Shown: positions 11,491 to 24,169 of the stretch, one piece after another
Layout: each line of letters begins with the position of its first letter
Position numbering within the stretch: position 1 is the first letter of the stretch
Source: Nemopilema nomurai
Taxonomy: Eukaryota; Cnidaria; Scyphozoa; Rhizostomeae; Rhizostomatidae
Length of the DNA: 64,000 nt
Direction of reading: 5' to 3'
Assembly: GCA_003864495.1 (NCBI GenBank)
Contig: ML133471.1
Location: 1,150,001 to 1,214,000, forward strand
Notes under the pieces: generated by a model
The model's input: the letters and a program-made list of their open reading frames with translations, nothing else
What the model was told of the DNA's origin: nothing
The model's database searches: none
Position numbers and translations under genes: made by a program

Positions 11491-11640
11491 ATTTACTCAA
11501 GTCAGCGCCGCGGCGCTCCTTTAATTTCCGATACTTTTGATGCGGCGCTAATACAGGACGGCGCTTATACTGGGGTTGCGCTTAAACGGGGGCGGCGCTT
11601 ATACGGGGGCGGCACTCATTCGAGTAAAGGCCGGTAATGT
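11490..11640. repeat. GC-rich short degenerate repeat block
   Basis: About five degenerate units of 16-20 bp built on GGCGCTTATAC plus a G-rich spacer. They are bounded by inverted motifs: CGCCGTATTTACTCAAGT on the left and ACTCATTCGAGTAAAGGCCGG-type sequence on the right. The GC content contrasts sharply with the AT-rich flanks. Confidence 0.65.
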
Positions 11641-11943
11641 CCAGCTCACAGACGTTGTTAAGTACTGGAATCAGGTCCCTAAAGAAGCCCCGACCCTAGA
11701 CCATTGTCAATGACTCGTTAGCCGTTTTAAATTTGCTATTTTGTATTCGCTGCATTCGCATCAACCGTATCTCATGTTTCGTATCATACGATTCGCTTTC
11801 CATTTTTCGCGTGTATCGTTTCGTACGCAAATATGATTTGAATATAGCCCGCCTATCGTTGTATCTCTCTGTACTTCACAGACACCCTTCGTGTAACGAG
11901 TGTTTCAAGAGCAAGAAGGTCCATTCAGCTTAATCTCTTAACT

Positions 11944-12795
11944 TGCATATACGACACTAAATAACCAACGCCGGTCACTAAATAACCAACGCCGGTCACT
12001 AAATAACCAACGCCGGTCACTAAATAACCAACGCCGGTCACTAAATAACCAACGCCGGTCACTAAATGTCCAACGCCGGTCACTAAATATACAACATCGG
12101 TCGTTAAGTATAACGCCGGTCACTAAATGTCCAACGCCGGTCACTAAATTTACAACATCGGTCGTTAAGTATAACGCCGGTCACTAAATGTCCAACGCCG
12201 GTCACTAAATATACAACATCGGTCGTTAAGTATAACGCCGGTCACTATATATACAACATCGGTCGTTAAGTATAACGCCGGTCATTAAATATCCAACGCC
12301 GGTCACTAAATATACAACATCGGTCGTTAAGTATAACGCCGGTCACTAAATGTCCAACGCCGGTCACTAAATTTACAACATCGGTCGTTAAGTATAACGC
12401 CGGTCACTAAATGTCCAACGCCGGTCACTAAATATACAACATCGGTCGTTAAGTATAACGCCGGTCACTATATATACAACATCGGTCGTTAAGTATAACG
12501 CCGGTTATTAAATATCCAACGCCGGTCACTAAATATACAACATCGGTCGTTAAGTATAAAGCCGGTCACTAAATATCCAACGTCGGTCACTAAATATACA
12601 ACATCGGTCGTTAAGTATAACGCCGGTCACTAAATATCCAACGCCGGTCACTAAATATACAACATCGGTCGTTAAGTATAACGCCGGTCACTAAATATCC
12701 AACGCCGGTCATTAAATATACAACATCGGTCGTTAAGTATAACGCCGGTCACTAAATGTCCAACGCCGGTCACTAATTATACAGCACCGGTCACA
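11944..12795. repeat. satellite array with higher-order structure
   Basis: The array opens with about five 21-bp monomers (ACTAAATAACCAACGCCGGTC). It then switches to a ~61-bp higher-order unit of three related monomers of about 21, 21 and 19 bp, with cores CAACGCCGGTCACT, CAACATCGGTCGTT and TATAACGCCGGTCACT. Some units lack one monomer or carry ATTAAA/ATATAT variants, as expected from unequal exchange. It decays into diverged copies at 12.77-12.80 kb. Confidence 0.93.
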
Positions 12796-12799
12796 AATA

Positions 12800-13504
12800 T
12801 CAAGCCCCGGCCGCTAAAAACCAAACAATAAAATAATACTAAGTGTTCAAATGTTTTTTTCGATTCACAGAAACAACTTCCCGGTTCTTCGGTTCCAAAA
12901 AGTGCTTTGTTTTTGTTTCTTGTATTAGTGTCCCGGCATGCATCACGCTGCTTTAAATCAACACAAAGATATACGCCAAAACATGTACCCGACATCATAT
13001 CCCAAGATACCCTAAGACTATCTTGCAAACAGGCGAAACGAGAATGCAGAACAAAGGTTTGGCTCATTAGAAGGCAGACTGGCTTTGGAACAGAGGCGGA
13101 TTGTGGCGCACCAAATTTTCCACCTGAAGTGCGAACCCTTGTTCCCTCCCATAAAATCAAAAACATCAATTTTTAGATCCAATATTGTGGCATTTAATGG
13201 AAAAACGGATGCAATTCTACAATGGGTGGTAAGATGCAAAGCTTTTGGCCTGACACATCTGAACTTTACATAAACACGAATTTCACCTCGGTTCATAACA
13301 AACAACAAAACACCTTTCAAATAGCTTAACTTGCAATCGTTATATCCTCTTTTTGGAATCGTTAAAAGGTTGTATACGGTCAATAAGGGCCAGACTATCA
13401 TTTCCTCCAAGACTGATGAAACCTTAGACGCTAGCACACATGGTTGACGTTCTCCTCAGTGAGCAAAGGTTCCCTCACCGGCTCAAGGGTCTGGGTAGCT
13501 AAGA
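12800..13504. other. flank between satellite and zinc-finger gene
   Basis: Several overlapping open frames of 60-140 codons occur on both strands (12777-13437). None has motifs or splice continuity with the zinc-finger gene that ends at 13505. The 3' UTR of that minus-strand gene should lie here. I see no canonical AATAAA for it close to the stop. Confidence 0.4.
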
Positions 13505-16500
13505 CTATTTTGATTCTCTATAAATTAACTTCATCGAATTAACAAACTGGAAGCCTTTGGAAGACGATAGGATTTCGGCTTTCTCTTTCTGAACGCAGCT
13601 ATTGGATGGCCAAGAAGAAGGGGAACTGCTTCCGTTGGTCGTTGGTTGGCAAACCAAAAGTGCACGTGGTTGGGAATTTTCAAACACCAGGCGACAGTTT
13701 TCACTTGTGTACAATTTAGGCCTCGTCCGAGTGTATCTGGGTGAATTTCTGGAAACAGGCAAGTAATCAGGCACCAAACTTTCACACAATTTGCTAAGCT
13801 GCGAAATTGAAGGACTTGTTTCCATGCTAGGTCCAATCGTTGCCTCTTTGTTATCGGCATTTGACTCAACTCCATCCTTTTCTTGCTTCATTTCGGGCGT
13901 TTTGCCGGCATTGACGTCATTTACTCTGTTAACATTGATGACTGTCACAGAAAATTTCGAACTGCCATAGCGCAATGGGCACGTACTGGTTTCTTGGAAA
14001 TGAGAGGTACTTTTTACGTCCGGTTCTAGGCAACTTTCTGGATTCTTGCTAAGAACTTTAACAGCTGCCGCGATAGGAGACGTGGTTTTATCTCGGGGCT
14101 TCAAGGTCTCTTTCTTCTTGGGACATGAATAGGCATTTCTGTAAAAATCCTCTGACTGATTGATTGATTGATAAGAACTACAAGGAACAGTGATACAAGC
14201 TGAACTCGAACTTGAATTCAGCCGTTCCGGAGAGATGGCTGCTTCTCTTAGAGATGTATTGGAAGGCACCTTTGAATTATCTGAAGACGAGTTTTTCACG
14301 TTCCATCTCAAGTCGGAGGCGCTTCTATCAAACATCAGATACGTACTATCAGAAAGAGCAGGCTTCTTATCATGGACGGAGACGAAATTGCCCGTATCAA
14401 TCGCTAGAATGTTATGCGCAATCTCATGCATACTTAAGACAGTTTGAGAAGAAAACGCCTTCTTGCACTTCAAACAACTGTAGCTCTGAACACAAGAAAC
14501 GCGAGTGCGTTGTGATGAATGGGCATCGGGTGAGACATTTCTACCCGGTAACGTAACATTGTCACCTGTTTCGCGCTTTGTCGAATTGTGTTGGTGACTG
14601 CCATGGTCATCTGTCATGTGAATGACAACTTCTGCCGCTGACACAAACGTCCGCGGGCATAACCAACACTTCAACACTTTATCCTCGCTAGTGGCAACTT
14701 CGTTCATTGGGCAGCTTTTGCAAGGTACTTCCTTGAATGGCTCTTCTCCGAACTGGCTCGAATGAGATTGCAGAAGTTGGCCCTTAGTATCTGGGCAGCC
14801 GGCCCTGCGTCCGTTAGCGAAAACCCATTCTCTGATGGCCCTTTCGTAGACGCTCGCCACCGTACAAATACCCATCATCTCGGCTTCTTCTTTATGTCTT
14901 TTAATAATGTGATACCGTAGATGTCTGTGCAACTTGAAAGTCTCGTGGCAAATAGGACACTTGTATGGCTGCAGTCTTGCTACCTTTCTTACCCAGCCTC
15001 TCTTTTCCATTCGCTTGGACCACTTTTGCTGCCTTTCATCTGATGTACTATTGTTCGTGTCCTTATGATAATTTGCCTGAATATTTCTTTTTTCCACACG
15101 AAGCCGAGGATTGGGTAAAGCCAGGTATTTCTTAAGGGCCTTTGCGAAAGATTTCGCCTCAGTTACACTCAAACAAAGCTCTTTGTGACGAAGAAGATGC
15201 TTTTTCACATTACATGTGACACTCAGAGCTGTTTTGCAGAATGGGCAAGTTATCTGTGTTTGTCCTTTAGCACTCATTGCTACAACTTCGTCCACAGAGC
15301 TTTCATGGCCGTTAAAACTGGGTTGCTGACACGCTTTGGCATCTCTTATGAGCAACTGGTGGTGCACTTGTTGGTGATTCCGACAAGCTGAGCTCGAAAA
15401 GAACCTTTTGTCACAATGCGGACATCTAGAAAAGGACAAAACGGTTATGACCAGGGACAAAGTTGGATCACCATTTCACTGATTGTGAAAAGAGCATAGA
15501 GAGAGAAGCAATGCATGTACTGATTATAAGAAATATTCAGATCAGAACTTACTTGAATGGTTTATCGCCTGTATGTGTTCTCTCGTGGTTCCTTAACTGG
15601 AACACTTGAAGAAATTTCACTGAGCAAAACCGACAAGAGTAAGGCTTGAATCCAGAATGTTGAGACATGTGACGTTCCAGCGAAGAGTAAGTTGTAAAAT
15701 CACGTGTGCACAATGTACACGCGTAATTGTTCATGTCTATCAAGGAAAAACTTTAAAGTAATCGAGAATCGAATTAAGTGATCACACAATAGGATGCAGA
15801 TGCACGTTAAATGTACTATAGACCGAGGAGATTATTGTATGTCCATCATACAAAACACTATATTGAAAATATTGAACACTATATTGAAGATTGAAAACAA
15901 AACACTATATGCATCAGATTTAAATTGCCGTTGGTAAGTGTTGGCAGCGTAAATGCAGGAATAATACAGTAACAGCAGCCTAAGGTGCACGAGGATCATT
16001 GAAAAAAGAAGAGCGGGATAAATATTCAAATACTCCAAATTGAAAGGCTTTTTCGGTATAGGAAGAATTTTTCCAAATGATCTTATGGTGAGCACATGAC
16101 GAAGTTGAATGTAATTGAGAAAATGAAGGTGAACGTACACGAGTGTTTTTGAGCATGAATCTTGAGATTTCCTTTCGACGAGTAACGCTTTCTGCAAATG
16201 CTACATTCATAGAGCTTGTCTCCTAAAAAAAACATGTGGTGATAAGCTCCAGATTAGTGAGTTTATTCACTGTGCAAAGACCATCATATCGCTTTTGAAT
16301 GACAACTGGGCAATCTGGGCGAATGTGGTGAGCATTCGTGGTGAGAAAAAGAGCTTTTTACTTTTTCTTGATACTAGGTAAGCACATGTCGCTTAGATCG
16401 GGTCAATAACATTCAACTGTCGACAGTCTAATGCCTAGAACTGAGATTGCCATCCAATAACAGAATGCTCCAACAGCAGATCGTGCAATTTAATGCGCAG

Positions 16501-16857
16501 CCATGTACAAGCAGATAACTGCAAACCAGCAAACAAGATCCAAAGCAACAACAACAACAACAACAAAATATCATAGGCAGGATTCCTGAAAAGATGCCGT
16601 TCTACCTGTGTGTCTCCAGGAGTGTTCGCTCAACGCCATCCTGGATGCAAATGTCTTGTGGCAACTCGGGCATTTGAATGACTTTTTACACATGTGCTCT
16701 TTATCCTTGTGATCTTGAAGTTCGATCACATGGCTGAAAGTTTCATTGCAGTAAGCACAGATGAAAGGCTTTGCGTCAGTATGCAGTTTCCTGTGCTTCA
16801 CAAATCGGGTGTGTGAGAAAAAGGGTATCTGACACAAATCACATGTAAAGCCTTTTC
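13505..16857 (-). CDS. C2H2 zinc-finger protein, at least eleven fingers, 5' end unresolved
   Basis: Four minus-strand exons in phase: 16857-16606, 16222-16139, 15736-15553 and 15425-13505. The phase-1 start of the first exon means at least one more exon lies upstream (higher coordinates). Exon 1 codes three C2H2 fingers, exon 2 one (YECSICRKRYSSKGNLKIH), exon 3 two (the second YSCRFCSVKF, ending RTHTGDKPF), and the last exon five, spread through a long tail. Only some fingers are joined by TGEKP-like linkers, and the last four are isolated, so a single compact DNA-binding block covers perhaps fingers 1-7. The remaining ~400 residues are Ser/Thr/Lys-rich and look disordered. Likely a nuclear DNA-binding regulator; no orthologue recognised. 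The donor of exon 2 (GTACGT) was chosen because it alone restores phase. Confidence 0.85.
16548..16566. repeat. (AAC)n microsatellite
   Basis: Short run of about six CAA units inside an intron of the zinc-finger gene. Confidence 0.85.
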
Positions 16858-18950
16858 CTACAAAAATAAGTTGGATTTGACGTCACGTTTAGGTTTAGGA
16901 GCAATGGAATGGAAAGACTACATTTCCATATCGTAGTTATCTGTTTCTATCCTCATTGTACGTGAAATAGGAGCAACACTCAATGTCAATCGACATAGTA
17001 TCGAAAAGTCTAATAGAATGCTTCGAGAAGGCATCATCTACTGCATTTTGGCGGATATAAATGATATGTTAATTCACTCAAGGCCTAATATGCCTTAATA
17101 CCACGTAATAAACTTGCATTAAAAACGTGCCATCAAATGTTTTAAAAAAACAGTTAAATAAGTCTTGGTGATCAGTTGGCTAGACAAAATCTAAAAACTG
17201 AAAAGTTGACGAGATCATTGGCCTCTACATATTCGAGGGGAAACATGAGACATGCTATTATCGAACCAATTATTGTATATCAAATGGTAGATATATTAAG
17301 AAAAAGCTTTGTACTTTTGGCGACAGTCCTACCTGGCGTAGTGTGATTCGAACCTCCAACCGCTTCCATTACAATAATGTCAATGTCTTCCCATCTTCCA
17401 ACTTCCACATATAGCAAGCTTACCAGACTCGGCCTGTGAATATTCTAACAAATTAATTCAAACTTGCTTTCCAATGGGTTTAATATGCATGCTTTCACCA
17501 TATGGCAACTTGAAAAACACAAGCAGTTAAAACCACAAACATCATATTTCAAGTAAACACAAAGTGCTCCAGTACAACTTAATACAAATTCATAATCCTT
17601 TGTGGTTTTAAAGGGGTATTATTCTCTTAGAATATCATCATTTTTTGCAAACAGGGCCTTGGCAAAATATTTTTACTTTTCACTTTCAAGATCAAATGCA
17701 ATTTTAATAATTGATACCGAATCAATTAATTGTTGTTTTCAGACAAGAACCACGCTCTTGTTCTCAATGCTACACAAAATAATATTCCTACCGAACAACA
17801 GTGCTTCCAGTAAACCATAATAGAGATCCCACGAAGTCAAACAAACTCGTATATAATTGTCCAGCTATTAATGGGTCTTTCAGCTTAGTTTATAAGACTG
17901 AGCATCTAAATTGAAAGTTTTAATTACAACAGGGAGATTCGGGCAGTCTGTATTGCAAGAAAAAGGGGCACAGCAAAAAGAAACAAACAATTCTTCAAGA
18001 CAGTTGATTTGAAGACAGCTGATGATTGGGAGCCAGTGGTCAAACTTCTCAAAGAAAAGTAACTTATAAAGGGCCTAGTTAGATTTTTTTGGTCATTAAA
18101 AACGAATAAACAGTGAGCCAAAGAAAATATTTCCCCATTTTACGCGTGACAGTGTCTCCGCAAAGCATCTGGCATATGACTAACATAGGAAAAGTAAAAG
18201 CAGCAATACAACAACATGTGACCTCGTTGATTGATTTTTTTGAACAATAAATTGTTTCTCATCGATGATTCAACATTTGGCGCTTTTTATACACCGAAAG
18301 GCCGCCGGTTCACACATGTTTAGAAAAAAAACTTGAAAAACTTGAATTTTATTTTTTTTTCTCCAACAATTCTAATTAATCAATCCGGAATATTGTTTCT
18401 ACAATTTCTATGTTGGCTGTGTCCACTTCAGCTTTTGTTCGCCTATTCCTGGACCCACGTATGCATAGTATGGCACTACGAGGAAGTGCAAATGAGAGCT
18501 TTGTACGAATCCAATTAGTCACCAGTGAAATTGATAGATCACGTTTCTCTGAAATCTTCATAGATAAAACCGATATAACTTTTCAGTTTCTCTACTTGAA
18601 CCACCACTGTGAGCGAAAATCAATGGCGTAAAATAACCATGCTCAACTTGTAAAACCCTTTGACTGTACGCGCGTTTCATCTCTCTTTAATTCCCTGCAA
18701 AAGTGTTGTCTAGTTTCTGGTTTCTGTACGACGGTGCAAATGGGTTGAATACCCTTACATCAAAAATGCACTTTGTTCCTTCTGCCAGAATCCACGTATG
18801 CTGATGTCAAGCCTTCACCACCGTCACCACTGAGATGTTGTAGAGGTGGCTAAATTCTAACATCGTTAGAAATTCCTGTTGTTAACTTGCGGAGTAGAAC
18901 ACGTACTTCATTGTGTCGATTCATTGTGTTTTCCGCATACACAAATTCTT
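16858..18950. other. upstream of the zinc-finger gene, no resolved exon
   Basis: AT-rich sequence that must include the missing 5' exon(s) and promoter of the minus-strand zinc-finger gene, unless they lie further right. Opposing open frames at 18.33-18.63 kb are the best coding-like stretch, but they carry no motif. At 17.33-17.36 kb the minus strand holds GGAGGTTCGAATC, which resembles a tRNA B box, without a convincing cloverleaf. Confidence 0.35.
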
Positions 18951-18954
18951 GATA

Positions 18955-19036
18955 GATTGATTTATTGATTGATGACTGATTGACTGACTGATTGATTGAC
19001 TGACTGATTAATTGACTGATTAATTGGCTGATTGAC
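18955..19036. repeat. (GATT/GACT)n microsatellite
   Basis: About twenty tetranucleotide units alternating GATT, GACT and AATT. Confidence 0.9.
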
Positions 19037-19049
19037 TTAAAGTAGTGCA

Positions 19050-21290
19050 AGAGTCAGAACAGAACAGGTGCAATATTTCTCCTCACTTATTTAATATCTA
19101 TTCTGAATCCTTAAAAAATAAAATGCACTTGAATATTCCAAGGTGACACTTCAGTCCTTTTTGCTGATGACTTTACATGTGAGCATTGCAGTAGTAAAGA
19201 TTGGCAATAAAGCTCCAGAGGTCTTCATTAGCCTAATGCAACCTATCTCAACAAAACAGACTTTTGAAGATGCATATAATATGCATTGAATTGGAAAATA
19301 CTGTTGCCATTTCATTGAAAGGCCAAATTTTTTAAGGTAGTGTTATACTTGCTTGTAGTAAAAACCCCAGGATGGTTCTAACTTGTCACAATCTGCTGGC
19401 CAAGGATCACATCAGAGAGCCCTTGTGGTGACCCTGCCTAGGCCTATATTCTATCTTATGTCACACACTCATTTCTGCCTATTCATCACCTCCACTCCCA
19501 CTAGATAGTTGATTTAGTTTAGTTAGGATAACCCCAGTTCAAGTCAACACGAGTCTTACTGAAGCTCCTCTGACTCCGTGTTCTCTACACTTTAAACAAG
19601 ACAACACTCATCAACAGAGGGTCATCACAGAAACTCAACTTCATAGGTAACACCGCACAACACAGAGCTAGCGTTCCTAAAAATGGTGACCACGATGGGA
19701 CCGACATGGTCACCAAAAATGGTGACCGACCAAGAACAACTACTGCTACAAGTAGACTCAACATCCTGTGTTACTCTAATCAAAAATGTGCTAGCAAATT
19801 AAATCAAGCAAATATGAGAGCTATTGCCCAGCTCTATACCAAGGGTGATGATAGCCATGATTTGCCGAGACATCAACTTCCAGTGTTTAGTGATGTTAGA
19901 GTAACATTAGGCAACTACAAAGTTAGCAAAATTGTTGAAAGGATCAAGAATGAACATCCAAGGTGTCCACATGTTTTGAAGGACAGTAGCTAAGCTGAAG
20001 TTTAAATTTGTTTTAATTTGTTTTTAAATAAGTTTAATTTTTTTTAATTTAAGTTTAAATAAGTTTTAATTTAAAGCTGAAGTTTAATTTTTTTAAATTT
20101 TTTTTCAAGTTCAAGTCTGTAACTCACGTGGAATCATAAAACCACTCCTTAGTCATCTAAATACAATTTAAGCAACACTCATTTTGTACAAGAAACAGCT
20201 TATGAGCAACTGAAGCCTTATTTTTCAGAAGTTACAAAACCGTACTACCTGGACTGAAGAGCTAAGAAGCACAAGCAATTTGGAGTTTCAATTTCTCCAT
20301 GTTAATGAAGAATGTTTTGACTCTGTACAGTACAGTATAGCAAACTATTTTGACATTGATGCAAGTGTGCATTTTGTTATTTCTTCTTCTGAGACCTTAG
20401 CGATTTGGAAGTCCTTTCTCTAACAAAAATAGACTAGCTCCAGCTCTACACTAAAGGGATCAAAAGTATAAGAAAAAATCACTTAAAACCTTTGGTAGTA
20501 AGTCTTATTATTTAAGAAGCTGCCAACCTCAAAATTATAGCCCTGCTATTTTTCAAGCATACTTTAAATACAATTTTGAAGTATACTGTTGAAGATAGCA
20601 CAAGTTTTTGTTTGTATATTTGTCAAGTAAGACTCGTGATATCTTAAATTGTTCATACACAACTGCACTTGTTTCTCATCAGCTGACATTTTCTATGGGA
20701 CCACACTCATTCACGCCCATCTTGGTTGCCACACCTAAAATATCCGGTGTGCAACAGGTTTTAGTAAAAAAATATACCCAGTGTGCACATGCCATACTCT
20801 GCAGACTGGCTCATCATCATTAAATTAACTATGAAGGCTTCATCTGGTACAGAAGCATTCTCGTTTTTTTAGAACCTTAACATTGTGATTGTGCAGCCCA
20901 AGGAAAACATACATTCAGACTCCTGCAATGATCACATAGGCATATTTGATCAGTATTTTGATTCTACGAAAAAGGCCAGGGCCGCATTTCAGTATATTTT
21001 TGTGACAGAACATCAGGCTAATACTGATCTACAAAATTTCCTTACACACGCAATCTTGAGAAAATGCCATAACATGCACAATGGACATGAAAGACTAAAA
21101 TGGGCTCAAAAATGAGAATCTACCTTCTTCTCATTCCAATGGAAACTTTGCCGCCATTTCCTTGGGCAGCCTCGTGTGAAAGGCTCGTGTCAGCCAGCAG
21201 CCTCATTCCGACGCTGAACACGAATTCGGCCTTTCCACAGGCTGTAAGAGAAGTGAACCCCATAGCCGAAGCTACCTGAGCAAAAATTTA
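19050..21290. other. intergenic with unidentified ORF fragments
   Basis: Plus-strand frames at 19706-19993 (ending near CPHVLKDSS), 20608-20823 and 20885-21115 are in mutually inconsistent frames, separated by stops and by a T/A-rich tract at 20.0-20.1 kb. They could be remnants of one degraded repetitive protein, but no family pattern is visible. The promoter of RPL5 should lie at the right edge. Confidence 0.35.
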
Positions 21291-21296
21291 ACAGTC

Positions 21297-24169
21297 ATGG
21301 TAACTGTTCGCTTTCTACTCAACAAATGATATTTTGAATCACATATTTAAGCATCAATCTATAATATTACATTGAAAAATGTTTGTATCATGCTACGATG
21401 ATTAAGATTTTCAAAGATTTGTTTCGTCTTATCTAAGTTTGTTGCTTCTAGGGTTTTGTGAAGGTCATCAAGAGCAAAGCATATTTCAAACGTTTTCAAG
21501 TAAAATTCAAGAGAAGAAGAGGTAAATGTGTTTTTAACTTGCCGATAGCTAGGAATTTGTAATAAGACGTTGCTACGCGAAATACTATCATTTCAAAACC
21601 CAGTACATGATAGCAGTCATTTTAATGCTACTAAATCATGTGGCCCAGTCATTTATTCAGGTTTTGTTTCTATATTTTGGTTTCAAGAATTCAAATCTTA
21701 CTGATAAATTTATGGCAATATTAAATGTGGCAATGTGGAAAAAGAAATAGTGAATTGGGATTTAGCTCCGTAGTTTAGGCCCATGATTGAGGTTGCCCAA
21801 CTTGTTTTCAATAGTGCCACAAAGTCAGTACCTGATACTCCGGTGAAGATTGCAACATGATAGGAATATATCTAATTATCAGTAGGAATATATCTGATTC
21901 TGGTACAATTCTTTTTTATCAGAGGGCAGAACTGATTACTATGCAAGAAAACGACTTGTTGTACAGGACAAGAACAAGTACAACACTCCAAAATATAGAA
22001 TGATTGTTCGATTCACAAACAAAGATGTTATTTGCCAGATAGCGTATGCCAAACTTGAAGGAGATATAATTATCTGTGCGGCTTATGCCCATGAGCTCCC
22101 GAGATATGGTGTCAAGGTCGGGTTGACTAACTATGCTGCAGCATATTGTACAGGACTGTTGCTTGCAAGAAGGGTAAGAGCTTTGGAATCTTATTGATAT
22201 ATTTTGTGATTGAAAACCATTTTAATGCAGTAAGACAGAGGGAACAATTAGCTATGTTAAAACCAATCAGTGGTCACTCTACCTTAGAAAGATGCTGATT
22301 AGATTTGCAATACTGCTTTCTATTTACAATACTGCCTTCTATTTACTTTCTGGCATTTGCCTACTCTTGAAGAGTGTCACTGGAGAAATTCTTTCAGTAA
22401 ATATTCAATTCAAGACCAATAAAGTGGCCACTATTTCTTGCAATTTGGAAAAATTTCTTTTTCTTAAGCTTAATGTCATTAATAGTTTCTTGCCTATTTT
22501 ATTGTTTTTATGCCAAGTTTTTATCTGTTTTTCTCTCTCATACATCTAGAGCTTTTTGCTGCAGATTTTGTTATTATAAAATGCTTTTGCTAAATATACC
22601 ACTTGTTTATTATTCATTATGATTGAACTAGTCATGTAAAAGAAATCTATTCAAGTTTCAATTTTTGGTTTCATAGCTCCTTACAAAATTGAAGTTGGCC
22701 GACATTTACAAGGGCTGTGAAGACCCAGATGGCAATGAATACTTTGTAGAAGGAGAGGAAGGACAACCAGGGCCATTCCGTTGCTATCTGGATGTTGGAC
22801 TTGCAAGGACTTCAACTGGAGCCAAGGTCTTTGGTGCATTGAAGGGTGCAGTTGATGGTGGTCTTGACATCCCACACAGGTATATTAATGTATACAGCTT
22901 TTTATGCCAGCCAATAAACTTCTGTGTTTTGGCATGTTTGCCTGTCAATACAAATAATTTTTTGCCATTTTTATATGTATTTATACATATATATACTATT
23001 TAGAAGTCAGTGACATTTAAAAGTCAGCAAAAAACTTTTGAAATCTTTTATCATCAATACTTCACATATATATAAGCATATAATTAATCTTTGACTTGAG
23101 CTTGTTTCGTTTTTCAAAATTGTGTTATTTATTTTGACTCCTAGAGTACCGAAGTTTGATGTTGCATGTAGTGTAGGGACAGAATGGTTAATAAACTTCA
23201 ATGTAACAACAATAGTGTCTCTTTGTTTTCATTATCAAGAATATTCATTCTGTGTTTTTTATTTTCTTTCCCTGGTTTACTGGTAGTTATGACTTTTAGA
23301 ATAATATTATCCAGCTTAACTTGTTCAATTTTAGCAATAAGAGATTCCCAGGATATGATGGTGAAGCCAAGGAATTTGATCCTGAAGTGCATAGAAATCA
23401 TATTTTTGGACAGCATGTTGCAAATTACATGAAATCATTGCAAGAGGAAGATGATGATGCTTTCAAGAAGCAATTCTCAAAGTTTGTTGAGAATGGCATT
23501 ACTCATGACTCTGTAAGTCTATTTTAGCTGTAAATCGCCCTTTTTGGTTTTTCTAGGAGTGTTAATACCTTTCATTTGTTAATCTTATTGTCAAATGTAA
23601 GTTAGTATATATCTAAAAAATTGGCCTAAAACTAAATGTTTTCCTAATTACTTTTTTAGGTTGAGGAAATGTACAAGAAGGCTCATGCTGCAATCAGAGC
23701 TGATCCAAGTCCCAAGCAAGCTGAACCCAAAGAGAAGAAGGAAGGAGAAAAACAGAAGAGGTGTGTATGCCATTATATCCTGTGCTGCTAATTGCAAAGA
23801 ATCTCCTTTTGATATTCAAAAATGTTTCTTTAATATTGTCTGTTATAAATGTTATTTTTACCATTGGCACATTGCACAAGCTACTCAAACAATGTATCGG
23901 TAGAAAATTAGTGGATGGATTTGAACTCTCTTAATATTGCAAATCATCACATTTGTACATTTATTTTAATATGACCATATTATTGCCTGGTTTTTCTAAT
24001 TTTCCTGGCATATGGTAATTTTTTAGAGTTATTTTTTTACCATTTTTGATTTTATTTTTGAAGATGGAACCGCAAGAAGATGACGCTTGCCCAGAAGAGA
24101 GACCGTGTTGCACAAAAGAAGGCAACTTTCCTGAAGAAGTTGGCAGCAGAGGAAGAGGAAGAAGACTAA
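21297..24169 (+). CDS. RPL5: 60S ribosomal protein L5 (uL18)
   Basis: Seven exons give a 303-residue protein (human RPL5 has 297). Exon 1 is only the ATG at 21297-21299 before GTAACT (inferred), then 21452-21521, 21923-22173, 22677-22879, 23335-23512, 23660-23760 and 24064-24169. All phases agree. Family landmarks are clear: GFVKV near the start, [71 protein letters not shown] and the basic C-terminal helix [20 protein letters not shown], ending in an acidic EEEEED tail. RPL5 binds 5S rRNA and, with RPL11, enters the large subunit as the 5S RNP. A poly(A) signal follows at 24324. Exon 1 is the only uncertain part; a start codon alone in exon 1 matches the vertebrate gene. Confidence 0.95.

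Noticed and set aside
11944..12795. CRISPR-like direct repeats
   Set aside because: No unique spacers; monomers are contiguous, so it is a satellite in a eukaryotic genome.
12777..13437. Overlapping 60-140 codon frames on both strands
   Set aside because: Mutually overlapping, no family features; more likely chance or 3' flank of the zinc-finger gene.
17320..17410. tRNA-like B box on the minus strand
   Set aside because: GGTTCGAATC alone, without matching A box spacing or acceptor stem.
21777..21845. C/D-box-like motifs in RPL5 intron 2
   Set aside because: Box C is imperfect and there is no terminal stem, so a snoRNA is not supported although vertebrate RPL5 introns host some.
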